Origin: Sunxiuqinia sp963974515
Lineage (GTDB): Bacteria > Bacteroidota > Bacteroidia > Bacteroidales > Prolixibacteraceae
Direction: 5' to 3'
Assembly: GCF_963974515.1 (NCBI RefSeq)
Contig: NZ_CAXBDD010000006.1
Span: 1-64,000, forward strand
Length of the DNA: 64,000 nucleotides
Made by a program: the position numbers and the translations under genes. Positions 16,732 to 26,028 of this stretch are shown in pieces. The first letter of the stretch is position 1; each line of letters begins with the position of its first letter. Below the pieces are notes generated by a model. It was given only the letters and a program-made list of their open reading frames with translations, was not told the DNA's origin and did no database searches.

Positions 16732-17181
16732 TTAATTCAAACTTGTGCGGGTCCATTCGGTAGACTTGCCCAGCCATTTGATACCGACCACGTATCCTTT
16801 CAGGTAGAGTTTGTTGGGATCATCTTCAAACCAACCGTAACAGTCGTAGCTTTTACCTGATTTGGGGTCGTAGATTCGGCCGCCTTGCCATTCCTGATCG
16901 TCCAGGCTGTATTTCAGGCTGCTTAATATTTGAAGTCCAACAACGGAGCGATCGCGCAAAGCCGGATCGGGATTCTCCTTATCTTTTGGCGGCCGACCGT
17001 TTTCGTATTTTTCCGGAATCATGTAAACAATGTTGCCAATAAATTGACCATTCTCTTCAACCACTTCAATTTTTGATGTCTTCTCGTCGTTCCACCAAAC
17101 GCCGGTAATGTCGGATGCTTTCTGTGCCGAGACCGTGTTCAGCCAAAGTCCAAAAAGAAAAAGAATCAGGATTTTCCTCAT
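16732..17181 (-). CDS. DUF2147 family secreted protein
   Basis: This 149-residue protein has a signal peptide (about 1-19, ending VSAQ) and the DUF2147 pattern: DITGVWWNDEKTSKIEVVEENGQFIGNIVYM, then VVGLQIL, GGRIYDPKSGKSYDC and a closing LYLKGYVVGIKWLGKSTEWTR. The fold is a small beta-barrel of unknown function in the periplasm. A TATCTTTA box lies upstream. It is not in an operon with dnaG, since dnaG has its own promoter. Confidence 0.85.
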   Translation of the reverse strand: MRKILILFLFGLWLNTVSAQKASDITGVWWNDEKTSKIEVVEENGQFIGNIVYMIPEKYENGRPPKDKENPDPALRDRSVVGLQILSSLKYSLDDQEWQGGRIYDPKSGKSYDCYGWFEDDPNKLYLKGYVVGIKWLGKSTEWTRTSLN

Positions 17182-17276
17182 ACGTTTCGTTTTTAATAGC
17201 CGTGCGCATAAAGATAATAAGATAATGGAAGAATAAGCTAGTCAGTCTGAGATGAACTAATCCGTCAAAAAAAAGA

Positions 17277-18119
17277 TCAGGATTCATAACAGAGAAATGA
17301 GATGTAGTCGACCACTTCGTTGGATGGAAAAACGTCGCCCGAGTTTCCCCTTCTCAAAAGTTCCATTGCGGGTTTGTGACCAGCCAATCGGGCATATTCA
17401 ATCAGGGTCATAATCGGGCCATAGCCACAAGCTGAGACTTGGTGTTCCTGAACGACATCGAACAGTTTCTGCGCGTTTCTGGCTAAAATCTGATCAATGG
17501 CAAACTGGTCTTTTTTCAATCCTGTTTGTGGTGATTCATAATGTGAGAAATCGGACGAAGCAATCACCAGTACACTGTTTTCCGTTAGTGCAGTCGCTTG
17601 TTGAATTTTGGCTGCCAGGGAAACCGCGCTCGCAACGGTTTGCCGGTTCATCGTAATCATAGCCACAGCAAAGGGAGCCGCGGCATAAAGCTGAAGAAAC
17701 GGAAGCTGAACTTCACCCGAATGTTCCAGCGAATGAGCTTTGTTGTTAGCCGCAATATCCAGCGCTTGCAGAAATTCCTGGTCGGCTTCTACCTGGCCCA
17801 GCGGAGTTTCCCAAAACGAGTAGGTGCTGGTGTTGTACCACCCAGTACCATAACCAGTATGGTTGGGGTTAATGATGACAATTGTATCAAAATGCTGACC
17901 ACTTTGTTTCAGGATATCGTAAAAATGAATGGCCTCATAACCAGAGTAGGAGTACCCGGCATGGGGCACTATGCCGCCAATCAGCGGGCGTTCGGCCAGC
18001 CTCAGTTTGATACTGTCTTTTTCGACTTGGTACACATCCTGAACCAATTGTCTTAAATCGGACGCCGTTCCCGGATAAAAGCTACCGGTAAAAATAGAAT
18101 TACGAATGGTCGTATTCAT
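17277..18119 (-). CDS. MEMO1 family protein (AmmeMemoRadiSam system protein B)
   Basis: The 280-residue protein matches the MEMO family: FTGSFYPGTASDLRQLV at the start, IVPHAGYSYSGYEAI, INPNHTGYG, EHSGEVQLPFLQL and IASSDFSHY. The His residues in these motifs line the dioxygenase-like metal pocket seen in MEMO structures. The start MNTTIRNSIFTG (18119) was chosen because an upstream extension would lie deep inside the radical-SAM gene. It overlaps that gene by 20 bases, so the two are translationally coupled. The AMMECR1 partner usual in this system is missing here. Confidence 0.88.
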   Translation of the reverse strand: MNTTIRNSIFTGSFYPGTASDLRQLVQDVYQVEKDSIKLRLAERPLIGGIVPHAGYSYSGYEAIHFYDILKQSGQHFDTIVIINPNHTGYGTGWYNTSTYSFWETPLGQVEADQEFLQALDIAANNKAHSLEHSGEVQLPFLQLYAAAPFAVAMITMNRQTVASAVSLAAKIQQATALTENSVLVIASSDFSHYESPQTGLKKDQFAIDQILARNAQKLFDVVQEHQVSACGYGPIMTLIEYARLAGHKPAMELLRRGNSGDVFPSNEVVDYISFLCYES

Positions 18120-19128
18120 TGAGATAGTGTTTGATAACGTTGGTTTTGCAGTGTTCGCAGGCACCATGCTTATCCATCCCAACCGGAAGGATCCGATACC
18201 TGTCACGCTCAATTAGCTTCGTATTGCAATGCGGACAAAACGTATCGCCATAGTCGCCGGCAAACAGGTTGCCCAGGTACACATGGTGCAAAAAGTTCTT
18301 GGCCAGGTCGTACATCAGAAACAAGGTTTCGGCTGGTGTTGGATTCAGTTTTAACTGGTAGGCCGGAAAATACCTGGACAGGTGAAGTACCGTTGAGCTG
18401 CCAGTCTCGTTGGCAATCCACTTGCATAGGTGCTCAAATTCAACTAAATCATCATTCAATCCGGGAATTACCAAGGTCGTTAGTTCCAGATGACACGCTG
18501 AACCGGCAATTTGCTTAATCGCTTTCAAAACTGGATCCAGTTTTCCCTTGCAGTAAGACCGGTAAAATTTTGGATTGAAGGCTTTCAGATCAATATTGAA
18601 CGCTTCAATCGGCCCAAGTAAGCTGCTCAGGGGTTCGGGATTGATGTATCCATTACTAACCATGACGGTATGCAAGCCGACAGCCCTGGCATTGACCGCT
18701 GCACTCAGCATAAATTCGTAGTTGACAGTAGGCTCGTTGTAGGTAAACGCCACACCAATGTTGTGGGCAGTCTGTTTGGCGAGGTCGACCAAGTCTTCCG
18801 GAGCAAAAAAATGCTGAGCTTTGCTGTCAGAGACTCCACATTGCGAGAGTGGATGATTTTGGCAAAACGAACAGTGCAAATTGCATCCCGCTGTGCCAAC
18901 CGACAGAATTTTTGTCCCCGGATAGAAATGGAACAAGGCTTTTTTCTCTATTGGATCAAGGTTCATGGCCTCCAGCCTGCCATATACGTCCGAGACTAAA
19001 ACGCCATTGCGGTTGATTCGTACTTGGCAGTCACCCGCATGATCTGGTTCAATCAGGCAATTGTGTGGACATAAATGGCAACTTACCTCCTTGTCTTTTG
19101 ATTCGATATAAAAAAGTGCTTCGTGCAT
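18100..19128 (-). CDS. amrS: Radical SAM protein of the AmmeMemoRadiSam system
   Basis: The 342-residue enzyme carries the [4Fe-4S] SAM motif as GCNLHCSFCQNH (Cys82, Cys86, Cys89), an N-terminal Cys cluster CHLCPHNC, and a C-terminal zinc-ribbon-like pair CPHCNTK...CEHCK. Blocks VAFTYNEPTVNYEFML and LTTLVIPGLNDD are typical of the AmrS group, which resembles pyruvate-formate-lyase activators. The physiological substrate is not established. It is followed by the MEMO gene with overlapping ends and diverges from pepF. Confidence 0.9.
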   Translation of the reverse strand: MHEALFYIESKDKEVSCHLCPHNCLIEPDHAGDCQVRINRNGVLVSDVYGRLEAMNLDPIEKKALFHFYPGTKILSVGTAGCNLHCSFCQNHPLSQCGVSDSKAQHFFAPEDLVDLAKQTAHNIGVAFTYNEPTVNYEFMLSAAVNARAVGLHTVMVSNGYINPEPLSSLLGPIEAFNIDLKAFNPKFYRSYCKGKLDPVLKAIKQIAGSACHLELTTLVIPGLNDDLVEFEHLCKWIANETGSSTVLHLSRYFPAYQLKLNPTPAETLFLMYDLAKNFLHHVYLGNLFAGDYGDTFCPHCNTKLIERDRYRILPVGMDKHGACEHCKTNVIKHYLNEYDHS

Positions 19129-19344
19129 AACATCCTTGTTTTACCAGATGATTGGGGTGCAATCATACCCAAGAATTATCCTTAACAACCTATACGCAAT
19201 GAAATGATAAAAGGTATTCCGATCGGACATGCCATAGAGCAATCGGAATAAAAACATGAGTAAGACCTTTTTTTTACGCCTTTTGTTGTAATATTTTCAC
19301 CAGATAAATACCAATTATTTCGAAACGATACAACTTTTATACGT

Positions 19345-21237
19345 ATGAAGCGAATTAACCTGAAAACAAACATGATCCTCTTGGCTATTTTAGCGATGTT
19401 TGCATCCATGGATAGTTACAGCCAGAAAACAAGAGAAGAAATACCGGAAAAGTATCAATGGAACTTAGGCGACTTATACGAGTCGGATGAAGCCTGGCGG
19501 CAGGCTTTTGACGATTTAGCCTCCAGGTTGGATGGTGTGGAGGAGTTTAAGGGAACCTTAACCCAATCGGCCGAAAATTTACTGAAAGCGTTGGAATTCA
19601 ACAGCGAGCTTTCCAAGGAAGCTTCCAAAATCTATTTGTATGCCGGCATGAGCTCCGACCTGGACACCCGCAACATGAAGTACAACGGCATGAAACAGGA
19701 GTTGCAGTCCTTGTTCTCTAACTTTGGAGCCAAAGCAGCTTTCATTGAGCCCGAGATCTTATCGGCCGATTGGTCAACCATCGAAGGGTTCATCAAGGAA
19801 GAGCCCAAGCTCGAGATGTACCGCATGGGGCTGGAAAACATGTTTCGCACTAAAGCGCACTCGCTTAGTGAGGCTGAGGAACGAATTATGGCGCTTTCGG
19901 GTATGGTTTCCTCCGTTCCGCAAGCGGTGTATGGCACCTTTTCCAATGCCGAGATGCCCAAGCCCGAAGTGACCCTGTCTGATGGTTCGAAACTGGAGAT
20001 TGGCAGCGCCGAGTATAGCCGCTACCGAGCATCGGCCAACCGCACCGACCGCGAAATTGTGTTTGAGGCTTACTGGAATAACTTTGCTCGCTTCCGCGCC
20101 AGCTACGGCGAAATGTTGAACGGGAATGTGAAAGCGGATATTTTTAGTGCACGTGCCCGGCACTATGAATCAACGCTTCAGGCATCGCTTTACCCCAATA
20201 ATATTCCGGTTGAGGTGTACCACTCGCTGGTGGACAATGTGAATGAGAACCTGCCGGCCTTTCATCGATATCTTAAAATAAAAAAGCGGATGATGGGTGT
20301 GGATACGCTGAAATATTTGGATTTATATGCTCCCGTAGTTAAAGATCTGGATCTGAAATATACCTACGATGAGGGAGCTGAGATCATTCTGGAAGCGCTG
20401 AAACCACTGGGCGAAGAGTATGTGAGCACGGTGAAAAAGGCGATTGATGAACGCTGGATTGATGTGTATCCCACACCGGGAAAGCGATCAGGAGCATATT
20501 CAAACGGGTCCTTTTATGATGGACATCCCTTCATTTTGCTCAACTACAACGACCTGTATGACGATGTGAGTACCTTTGCCCATGAGTTGGGGCACACCAT
20601 GCAAAGCTACTTCTCAAATAAAACGCAACCCTATCCTACGGCCCGATATGTGACTTTTGTCGCTGAAGTGGCTTCAACTTTCAACGAGGTATTGCTGTTC
20701 AACTACATGCTGGATCAGGTGGAGGATGACGATGTTCGCCTGTCGCTACTCATGGAATGGCTAGACCGGTTCAAGGGGACCTTGTTCCGCCAAACCCAGT
20801 TTGCCGAGTTCGAACTAAAAATCCACGAAGAGGCTGAAAAGGGCAAGCCACTCACCGGCGATGAGTTCTCCGAAATTTACACCGACATTGTAAACCGCTA
20901 TTACGGACACGACAAGAATATTTGCTATGTAGATGATTATATCAATATGGAATGGGCCTACATTCCACATTTCTACTACAATTTCTATGTGTATCAGTAC
21001 AGCACATCGTTTACGGCATCCATTTCGCTGGCCGAAAAAGTGATGAGTGGTGACACACAGGCTCTAAAAAATTACATGGACTTCCTTTCTGCCGGTGGAT
21101 CAGATTACCCGATTCCCTTGCTGAAAAATGCTGGTGTGGACATGACCAGCTCGGAGCCCTTCGACAAAGCCATCGCATCAATGAATAAGGTGATGGATGA
21201 AATTGAGAAAATTTTGGACAAGAAGGAGAAAGAGTAA
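19345..21237 (+). CDS. pepF: Oligoendopeptidase F, M3 family, exported form
   Basis: The 630-residue metallopeptidase has the M3 zinc site FAHELGHTMQS (His413, Glu414, His417) with a second-helix Glu in FVAEVASTFNEVL. Overall similarity, including the N-terminal EIPEKYQWNLGDLY, is to PepF. Unlike cytosolic PepF it starts with a signal-like segment (about 1-27, ending MDSYSQ), so it should act on peptides in the periplasm. It stands alone with a strong terminator. A second, distantly related M3 enzyme lies at 23341. Confidence 0.92.
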   Translation: MKRINLKTNMILLAILAMFASMDSYSQKTREEIPEKYQWNLGDLYESDEAWRQAFDDLASRLDGVEEFKGTLTQSAENLLKALEFNSELSKEASKIYLYAGMSSDLDTRNMKYNGMKQELQSLFSNFGAKAAFIEPEILSADWSTIEGFIKEEPKLEMYRMGLENMFRTKAHSLSEAEERIMALSGMVSSVPQAVYGTFSNAEMPKPEVTLSDGSKLEIGSAEYSRYRASANRTDREIVFEAYWNNFARFRASYGEMLNGNVKADIFSARARHYESTLQASLYPNNIPVEVYHSLVDNVNENLPAFHRYLKIKKRMMGVDTLKYLDLYAPVVKDLDLKYTYDEGAEIILEALKPLGEEYVSTVKKAIDERWIDVYPTPGKRSGAYSNGSFYDGHPFILLNYNDLYDDVSTFAHELGHTMQSYFSNKTQPYPTARYVTFVAEVASTFNEVLLFNYMLDQVEDDDVRLSLLMEWLDRFKGTLFRQTQFAEFELKIHEEAEKGKPLTGDEFSEIYTDIVNRYYGHDKNICYVDDYINMEWAYIPHFYYNFYVYQYSTSFTASISLAEKVMSGDTQALKNYMDFLSAGGSDYPIPLLKNAGVDMTSSEPFDKAIASMNKVMDEIEKILDKKEKE

Positions 21238-21261
21238 CATCAGTTACTGATTGTCCGTTTT

Positions 21262-21296
21262 AAACCGGTCTTCTCTTTTGGGCGACCGGTTTTTTT
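21262..21296 (+). terminator. Terminator after pepF
   Basis: AAACCGGTC pairs with GACCGGTTT across an 11-13 base loop, followed by a T-run. Confidence 0.88.
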
Positions 21297-21432
21297 ATGA
21301 AGTTAAAGCAAGAGGTTTGACCCCGGAAAGCTCAACAAGACTTATAACCACGAAAGTTTCATTATCTTGGTGATCACAAAAAAACGAACAGGTATTCGCA
21401 AAATTACCTAACGTTATTAAAAGTCTTTCAGC

Positions 21433-21512
21433 TGTCATGAGGTGGTCATTGAGTTGTGTGGAGACGATTAATGACCAGGATGGACTATGAATGACAATAA
21501 TTGACGGTCCCG
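21433..21512. repeat. Intergenic segment rich in GTCAT/ATGAC pentamers
   Basis: Between pepF and the methyltransferase the sequence has two GTCAT copies followed by two ATGAC copies within about 80 bases, an imperfect inverted layout. A similar segment lies at 36119-36219. The rest of the gap (21297-21558) shows nothing I recognise. Confidence 0.35.
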
Positions 21513-21558
21513 ACAGACCCAGAAGGCAGTAAACCGACAATCATCAAAAACAAACCGC

Positions 21559-22362
21559 ATGAAGCCCGAAGAAAACTACATCGAAATCAACAAACAGTCG
21601 TGGAATAACAAAATAGCCAGTCACCTGCAATCCAGCTTTTACGATCTGCCGGGGTTTCTGGCTGGTAGTAGCTCGCTCAACCCCATTGAGCTGCAACTTT
21701 TGGGCGATGTTCGGGGGAAAAGCATCCTGCATCTGCAATGTCATTTCGGGCAGGATACCCTGTCATTGGGTCGCATGGGGGCACAGGTAACCGGAGTTGA
21801 CCTGTCGGACAAAGCCATTGAGCAAGCCCGGCTGCTGGCCGAAAAAACCCAGGTAGACGCCTCCTTCATCTGCTGCGATATTTACGATTTGTTCAATCAC
21901 CTGGACGGGCAATTCGACTTGGTTTTCACCAGCTATGGAACCATTGGCTGGCTGCCCGACCTGGATCGCTGGGCGAAACTCATTTCCAGCTTTTTGAAAC
22001 CAACGGGGCGCTTTGTTTTTGTTGAATTTCATCCGGTCGTCTGGATGTTTGACAACCAATTTGAAAAAATTGCCTACAACTATTTTAAGGACGGCGCCAT
22101 TGTTGAAACAGAAACTGGCACCTATGCCGACCGGGAGGCCAGGATTAGCCAGGAGTTCGTGTGCTGGAACCACAGCCTGAGCGAGGTGGTCAACAGCCTG
22201 ATCCGAAACAAACTCGAAATTAATTTGCTCGATGAATTTGATTATTCTCCTTACAACTGTTTCAACAATAGCATTGAAGTTGCGCCAAAAAAGTTCCGCA
22301 TCAAGCAGCTCGAAAACAAGATCCCGATGGTCTATTCCATCGTGGCAACCCGAAAGCCGTAA
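21559..22362 (+). CDS. Class I SAM-dependent methyltransferase
   Basis: The 267-residue protein has the Rossmann-like SAM fold: motif I as SILHLQCHFGQDTLSLGRMGAQVTGVDLSDKAI, motif II with DLVFTSYGTIGWLPDLDRW, and a strand FVFVEFHPVVWMF. The pattern resembles small-molecule methyltransferases; the substrate is unknown. It begins MKPEENYIEINKQSWNNK, the usual start of this subgroup. It stands alone, with a gap of 296 bases before the flavin reductase gene. Confidence 0.85.
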   Translation: MKPEENYIEINKQSWNNKIASHLQSSFYDLPGFLAGSSSLNPIELQLLGDVRGKSILHLQCHFGQDTLSLGRMGAQVTGVDLSDKAIEQARLLAEKTQVDASFICCDIYDLFNHLDGQFDLVFTSYGTIGWLPDLDRWAKLISSFLKPTGRFVFVEFHPVVWMFDNQFEKIAYNYFKDGAIVETETGTYADREARISQEFVCWNHSLSEVVNSLIRNKLEINLLDEFDYSPYNCFNNSIEVAPKKFRIKQLENKIPMVYSIVATRKP

Positions 22363-22564
22363 AGCGCCTCAGCGCTAGCCGTGTAAAACAAGGGCCTGCT
22401 TTATTCATTCGAAGTTGAAGGAAAACCGACTGTTTCATTTTATTTCCACGAAATTGGAAATGAAAATCAACCGTCAACTGAATTACCGCGATCAATTTTG
22501 AAATCGTTTCAAGTTAAGCCCAACGGGCGTTTCGGAAGAGGGACACGTTCCACCCGACTTTTCG

Positions 22565-22572
22565 TACCTTTG
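22565..22572 (+). promoter_or_regulatory. -7 box TACCTTTG before the flavin reductase gene
   Basis: A match to TAnnTTTG 86 bases upstream of the ATG at 22659, so the message would have a leader of about 80 bases. The gap before it (22363-22560) holds no recognisable feature. Confidence 0.45.
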
Positions 22573-22658
22573 CTGAGACAAAAACTTGTTGCGAATGAAT
22601 GGAGTAGTCGCCTTGAAAAGATGCCACGCCGAACCCGCAACGCAAAAAACAATATTTG

Positions 22659-23252
22659 ATGGCAAAAGTCAACTGGAAACCCGGAACTATGGTGTATCCG
22701 CTGCCGGCGGTGCTGGTCAGTTGTGGCGAAACACCTGACGAGTATAACCTGATCACCATCGCCTGGACGGGGACCCTGTGCAGCGATCCGCCCATGTGCT
22801 ACATCTCGGTAAGGCCCGGCCGCCATTCCTACGAGATCATTAAAAGAACGGGTGAATACGTGATCAACCTGACGACCGAAGAACTGGCTCGCGCCACCGA
22901 TTGGTGTGGGGTACGCTCGGGCAAAAAATACGACAAATGGAAAGAAATGGGACTGTCTCCTGCATCGGCTACCATTGTAAAGGCGCCAATTGTAGCCGAA
23001 GCGCCCATCAGCATTGAGTGCAAGGTGAAAGAAATTGTACCGCTGGGTACCCACGACATGTTCATCTCCGAAGTGGTGAATGTGCTGGCCGACGAACGCT
23101 ACATCGATCCCGAAACCGGTGCATTCAGCCTCAAACAAGCCGACCCGATCTGTTACATGCACGGGCACTATTTTAAGATTGGAAAGCCCATTGGCAAGTT
23201 TGGCTGGTCTGTTGAAAAGAAAAATCGCAAAAAGAAAAAAAATCGCTCGTGA
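22659..23252 (+). CDS. Flavin reductase family protein (FMN-binding split barrel)
   Basis: The 197-residue protein has the flavin-reductase-like fold: PLPAVLVSCG...NLITIAWTGTLCSDPPMCYISVRPGRHSYEIIKRTGEYVINL, where the SDPP and RPGRHSYE segments bind FMN, then DWCGVRSGKKYDKW and CKVKEIVPLGTHDMFISEVV. It probably supplies reduced flavin or acts as a small flavoprotein. ATG 22659 was chosen over an adjoining TTG. The C-terminus is a run of basic residues (KKNRKKKKNRS), which is unusual. Confidence 0.85.
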   Translation: MAKVNWKPGTMVYPLPAVLVSCGETPDEYNLITIAWTGTLCSDPPMCYISVRPGRHSYEIIKRTGEYVINLTTEELARATDWCGVRSGKKYDKWKEMGLSPASATIVKAPIVAEAPISIECKVKEIVPLGTHDMFISEVVNVLADERYIDPETGAFSLKQADPICYMHGHYFKIGKPIGKFGWSVEKKNRKKKKNRS

Positions 23253-23340
23253 ACTATTCGATAAGTTTTCTGTAATATTCTGTTACAACTTACGACAGAT
23301 CTTGCACAACTTTATTTACTGAGAACTTAAAAACAACAAC

Positions 23341-25446
23341 ATGAAAACACATTACAGGGTGGTGGTCACCCTTTTAGTTTTATTTACTATGATGACAACA
23401 CAAGCAGAAAACAACGAGAATCCCTTACTCAAAACCTTTCAAAACATCCATCAAACGGCACCGTTTGGAGAGATCCGAAATGAGCATTTTCTTCCGGCAT
23501 TTAAAGCGGCGGTTGAAGAAGCACGTGCCGAAGTGCAGGCGATTATTGACAATCCGCAACCGCCTTCGTTCGAAAACACGATTGCGGCCATGACCAAGTC
23601 GGGCGATCGCTTATCGACCATCCGCAAAATCTTCTTCAACCTGAACTCGGCCGAAACGAACGACGAAATTCAGAAAATTGCACAGGAAGTGGCGCCCATG
23701 CTTTCGGAGTTCAGCAATGACATTTCGTTGAATCCCGATTTGTTTTCCCGCGTAAAAACAGTGTACGAGCAAAAGGATATCCTGGACTTGACTCCGGAGC
23801 AACACACTCTGCTCGAAAATTCGTACCTCGGGTTCGTACGTAGTGGTGCCAATCTGAATGAGGCTGATAAAGCCCGCTATCGTGAAATCACAAGCGAGCT
23901 GTCGAAGTTGAGCCTGACGTTTTCGGAAAACGTGCTGGCCGAAACCAACGCGTTCGAGCTACATGTGACCAAGGACGAAGATCTGGCCGGATTGCCTGAG
24001 TTTGCCAAGGAAGCTGCAGCGCAGACCGCTCAGCAAAAAAACAAGGAAGGCTGGATCTTTACCTTGCAATATCCCAGCTACATTCCTTTTATGAAATATG
24101 CCGACAACCGGGAGCTGCGCGAGAAGATGTTCCGGGCTTTTTCAACCAAAGGCAATCAGGGCAATGAATACGACAACAAGGAAATCATTACCAAAGTGGT
24201 GGCGCTAAAGTTGGAGAAAGCCAAACTACTGGGATACGAATCGCATGCCGATTACACCCTGCAACGGCGCATGGCCGAAACCCCCGAACGTGTCCTCGAA
24301 TTTTTGGAAGACTTGCACCAGGCTTCGCGCCCGGCTGCTGAAAAGGATTTTGCCGAAGTGGTGGAATTTGCCAAAGCCGAGGGATTTAAAGACGAGCTGC
24401 AACGTTGGGATTGGTCATATTATTCAGAAAAACTGAAAAGTGCCCGCTATGGGTTTAACGAGGAAGAGGTAAAGCCCTACTTCAAACTCGAAAATGTTAT
24501 TGACGGTGTTTTCAATTTGGCTAAAACCTTGTATGACCTGGAACTGAAAGAGAATAAAGACATTCCGGTTTATCATCCCGATGTAAAAGCCTATGAGGTT
24601 TTTGATGGGGACGGAAAATTTGTTTCGGTACTGTATATGGACTTCTTTCCACGCGACGGCAAACGCTCGGGTGCCTGGATGACCGACTTCCGTGGACAAT
24701 GGATGGAGGCCTTGACCGATATTCGTCCACACGTGAGTATTGTTACCAACTTTACCAAACCCACCAACACCAAACCCTCGCTGCTTACTTTTGACGAAGT
24801 GACCACCTTCCTTCACGAGTTTGGGCACGGTCTGCATGGTATGCTTAGCAAATGCCAATACGAAAGTACCGGTGGAACCAACGTATTCTGGGACTTTGTG
24901 GAATTACCTTCTCAGATTCATGAAAACTGGGCGTACGAAAAAGAGTGGCTCGATGGCTTTGCCGTGCATTACGAAACCGGCGAAAAGCTTCCGGAAGACT
25001 TGGTTGAAAAGATTATTGCCGCCAAAAACTTTCAGTCGGGTTACGCTTCGGAACGCCAACTGAGCTTGGGGATGCTTGACATGGCTTACCATACCATTAC
25101 CGAGCCTTTGACGGCACCCGTTGCCGAAGTTGAAAACAACGCCATGGCGCCAACCGAGCTTTTTCCTCGGGTAGATGGCAGCCTGACCAGCACCTCTTTT
25201 GCACACATCTTTGCTGGCGGCTATGCTGCCGGCTATTATAGCTACAAGTGGGCCGAAGTGCTCGATGCCGATGCCTTTTCGGTTTTCAAAACCAATGGTA
25301 TTTTCGACCGGAAAACCGCCGACGCTTTCCGCACCAATATTCTTGAGAAAGGCGGAAGTGAGCCTCCAATGGAATTGTACATCCGCTTCCGCGGACAAGA
25401 ACCAACGGTTGATGCCTTACTCGAACGTAGCGGGCTGAAAGACTGA
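23341..25446 (+). CDS. M3 family metallopeptidase (Dcp/oligopeptidase A type), exported
   Basis: At 701 residues this matches peptidyl-dipeptidase Dcp and oligopeptidase A. The zinc site is FLHEFGHGLHGML (His492, Glu493, His496) with the downstream WDFVELPSQIHENW Glu ligand. It begins with a signal peptide (about 1-22, ending TTQA), so it works outside the cytoplasm. Family blocks LYMDFFPRDGKRSGAWM and FAHIFAGGYAAGYYSYKWAEVLDADAF are clear. It cleaves peptides, probably as a dipeptidyl carboxypeptidase, and could share peptide scavenging with the PepF-like enzyme 2 kb upstream. Confidence 0.92.
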   Translation: MKTHYRVVVTLLVLFTMMTTQAENNENPLLKTFQNIHQTAPFGEIRNEHFLPAFKAAVEEARAEVQAIIDNPQPPSFENTIAAMTKSGDRLSTIRKIFFNLNSAETNDEIQKIAQEVAPMLSEFSNDISLNPDLFSRVKTVYEQKDILDLTPEQHTLLENSYLGFVRSGANLNEADKARYREITSELSKLSLTFSENVLAETNAFELHVTKDEDLAGLPEFAKEAAAQTAQQKNKEGWIFTLQYPSYIPFMKYADNRELREKMFRAFSTKGNQGNEYDNKEIITKVVALKLEKAKLLGYESHADYTLQRRMAETPERVLEFLEDLHQASRPAAEKDFAEVVEFAKAEGFKDELQRWDWSYYSEKLKSARYGFNEEEVKPYFKLENVIDGVFNLAKTLYDLELKENKDIPVYHPDVKAYEVFDGDGKFVSVLYMDFFPRDGKRSGAWMTDFRGQWMEALTDIRPHVSIVTNFTKPTNTKPSLLTFDEVTTFLHEFGHGLHGMLSKCQYESTGGTNVFWDFVELPSQIHENWAYEKEWLDGFAVHYETGEKLPEDLVEKIIAAKNFQSGYASERQLSLGMLDMAYHTITEPLTAPVAEVENNAMAPTELFPRVDGSLTSTSFAHIFAGGYAAGYYSYKWAEVLDADAFSVFKTNGIFDRKTADAFRTNILEKGGSEPPMELYIRFRGQEPTVDALLERSGLKD

Positions 25447-25468
25447 GTCGAAATGAATGATAGATTTA

Positions 25469-25497
25469 GGCCTGGGCAGTTCGCTCAGGCTTTTTTT
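25469..25497 (+). terminator. Terminator after the M3 peptidase gene
   Basis: CCTGGGC pairs with GCTCAGG (one G-T pair) across a 5-base loop, followed by seven T residues. Confidence 0.85.
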
Positions 25498-25619
25498 GTC
25501 TACTTTTTGTTGCCTGACAACTATTTATCCTCCCTATTCAACATTTAAAACCCTTTGAACGTTTTGTTTAAAATCACTAAATGTTGAAGTACACAAATGC
25601 TATTTAAATCAAAACGATT

Positions 25620-26018
25620 ATGAAAAAATTAAATCTACTTACCATCCTGCTTCTGGCAATATTAATGTCCTCTTCTATGTTGCTGGCTGATGAAAGGCCG
25701 GATTCAAAAGAAATCCCCATGAAAATGCCGGAGAAGGTCAAAGCGGTTGTGGACAACTCTTGTTTTGGATGCCACAATACCGATTCGCGGAATGATGATG
25801 CCAAGAAGGAACTTGATTTTAAAACCATGCACCAGCTTTCTGACATCAAAAAATTGGGAATATTGAAAGATATTGGCGAAGTGATTGAGGAAAACGAAAT
25901 GCCTCCGGAAAAATTCCTGGAAAAACGTCCCGAAAAAGAACTTACAGACGAACAAAAGCAGATCTTAATCGACTGGGTAAAAAAAGAAAGCATGGCTTTG
26001 ATGCATCGAAACAAATAA
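25620..26018 (+). CDS. Haem-binding-domain protein, periplasmic
   Basis: This 132-residue protein has a signal peptide (about 1-23) and a single CxxCH haem site, CFGCH (Cys48, Cys51, His52), in the context VVDNSCFGCHNTDS. A later EENEMPPEKFL segment supplies the likely Met ligand. It resembles the haem-binding domain family of Bacteroidota, small one-haem c-type proteins of unknown redox partner. It is followed after 10 bases by a second protein of the same family, so the two probably work together. Confidence 0.85.
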   Translation: MKKLNLLTILLLAILMSSSMLLADERPDSKEIPMKMPEKVKAVVDNSCFGCHNTDSRNDDAKKELDFKTMHQLSDIKKLGILKDIGEVIEENEMPPEKFLEKRPEKELTDEQKQILIDWVKKESMALMHRNK

Positions 26019-26028
26019 AAGCTGCCTT

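Noticed and set aside
19345..25446. The two M3 peptidases as a recent tandem duplication
   Set aside because: They share only the zinc-site motif and overall fold; lengths (630 and 701) and the rest of the sequences belong to different M3 subfamilies (PepF versus Dcp/OpdA).
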